Shown here in pieces: positions 63,153 through 64,000 of a stretch of 64,000 nt of DNA. The DNA lies in the NCBI GenBank assembly GCA_964017125.1, contig OZ024912.1, positions 77,670,154 to 77,734,153 of the forward strand. The letters are read 5' to 3'. Each line of letters opens with the position of its first letter. The first letter of the stretch is position 1. This DNA comes from Flabesymbios commensalis (lineage: Eukaryota > Annelida > Polychaeta > Terebellida > Flabelligeridae). The notes under the pieces were generated by a model. That model was not told the origin of the DNA. It made no database searches and was given only the letters and a program-made list of their open reading frames with translations. The position numbers and the translations under genes were made by a program.

Positions 63153-64000
63153 TTCTCAGGGCAGTCGCCGCTATAGTTGCTGGTAGTGCCTGCAAAATTA
63201 CATGCAAATCGGTTGAGAATTGACTGAGATATCAGCGAAAAACGGGTAAAAATGATGACAAAAATGCCCAGAGAAAAGTGAAAACGCATTGTAGACAGTG
63301 GGTTTGTGGCCATTGTGACTGTCTTGGCATTTCTCTCATTTTTCGTTTGACGACTTTTGACGTCAGAATCAGACGTCAAAAGTCATCAAACAGTGCAAAT
63401 AGGGTGTTTTACATCTCCCTCAATAAGGGGTATTTCGGAAAAGCAATCTTTTCTCGTTTATTTTCAGCTAGGTATCATAACTTAAAAAAAAAAAAAAAAA
63501 AAAAAAACGATATTGGGCCTATGTCGCTGTAGTGTTGATAATTACTCTCTCAATCCTGGCGACCAGCCTTGTCAGTTCTAACTGCTCAGTCACACATGTA
63601 CGATGGGGGGAGAGCACTTCCTCAGTGCTGTTTCAATGACGGCCCGCATTTTCAGCGCTCTGGCGACGTGGAAACAGTGTTGTTTCAGTGCATCACATTA
63701 ATAACTTTTGGAATACTCGATCAAACCTCACCAAATTTTTAGGGCAGTCGCCGCAACGGCTGTGAATAGTGTGTGCAATATTACATGTAAAACGGTTGAG
63801 AATTGACTGAGATATCAACGAAAAACGCTCCTCCGACGTTGTCACATCGTTGGCTCAGTGCTTTGCATTAATAACTTTTGAAGTACTCGATCAAACTCCG
63901 CCAAATTTACTGGGCAGTTGCCGTAGTTCCAGCCGATGGTGCCTGCAAAATTACATGAAAAACGGTTGAGAATTGACGTCTCAATTGACGTCTAAATGAA
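63153..64000 (+). repeat. HOR unit 40, partial, Q type
   Basis: Only monomer a with its insert (poly(A) of 24 at 63484-63507), monomer b (from 63736) and the start of c (from 63906) are inside the window. It has the Q markers TTCCTCAGTG, GGGCAGTTGCC and GTCTCAATTG. CAGAGAAAAGTGAAAACG is private. Whether it has six or seven monomers cannot be seen. The array continues past the window. Confidence 0.96.

Larger units (their letters stand above)
1..64000 (+). repeat. Tandem satellite array of higher-order repeat units, whole window
   Basis: The sequence from TTCTCAGGGCAG returns 39 times in the same orientation, giving 39 full units and one partial unit with no intervening DNA. Thirty-three units have seven monomers (1,614-1,624 bp), two have nine (1,966 and 1,968 bp) and four have six (1,446-1,450 bp). 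Monomers are 170-175 bp and share the frame GGGCAGT..GCC, then CCTGCAAAATTACATG, then CGGTTGAGAATT, then TTAATAACTTTTG.AGTA. Units differ from one another by only a few substitutions. This is the architecture of a homogenised HOR satellite such as those at centromeres of many animals and plants. The location on the chromosome is inference; no telomere repeat, rDNA or array edge is visible. No gene is supported anywhere in the array. Confidence 0.99.

Noticed and set aside
62981-63379. 132-codon frame on the - strand across units 39-40
   Set aside because: It depends on private substitutions of these units and runs over monomers g and a; no sign of coding constraint or known domain.
1-64000. 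Ribosomal DNA spacer or telomere-associated repeat
   Set aside because: No rRNA-like segment and no short telomeric repeat occurs in the window.

Overview
The whole 64 kb window is one head-to-tail tandem satellite array. I see no protein-coding gene, rRNA, tRNA, CRISPR array or other unique sequence anywhere in it. The AT-rich sequence, the roughly 173 bp monomers nested in a higher-order repeat (HOR), and the absence of closely packed genes all point to a eukaryote, most likely an animal. I cannot name the species. A centromeric or pericentromeric location fits the architecture, but that is inference. Layout: 39 complete HOR units and the first 848 bases of a 40th follow one another, all on the + strand, with no spacer and no inversion. 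I set the unit start at TTCTCAGGGCAG. A standard unit has seven monomers, a to g. Monomers b to g are 170-175 bp long. Monomer a is interrupted by an insert of 389 bp plus a poly(A) run of 18-28 bases, and without the insert it is 170 bp, the same length as b. After subtracting the poly(A), 31 of the 33 seven-monomer units are exactly 1,596 bp by my count, so almost all unit-length variation comes from the poly(A) tract. Region by region: units 1-2 (1-3229) are somewhat diverged and share CACCAAAT with the far right. Units 3-23 (3230-37953) form a domain marked by CACCACAT. Within it several unit haplotypes (called W, Z, X, Y and V here) alternate, and units 13 and 22 carry two extra monomers (nine-mers). 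Units 24-25 (37954-41184) are a transitional block, and unit 24 carries many private changes. Units 26-40 (41185-64000) form a second domain marked by GCAATATT, with two haplotypes P and Q. Its last complete units, 36-39, have lost one monomer (six-mers of 1,423 bp plus poly(A)), all with the same e/f hybrid monomer. The points of most interest are the insert inside monomer a (hairpin with a TGACGTCA palindrome, acceptor-like tract, poly(A)), the alternating two-unit super-periodicity, the traceable gain and loss of monomers, and a cluster of single-base indels at about 21.2-22.3 kb that may mark an assembly seam. Open reading frames here start at GTG or TTG, run through the poly(A) as polylysine and change frame with its length, so I do not annotate them as genes. 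All counts were made by eye, so an error of one base in a homopolymer is possible.
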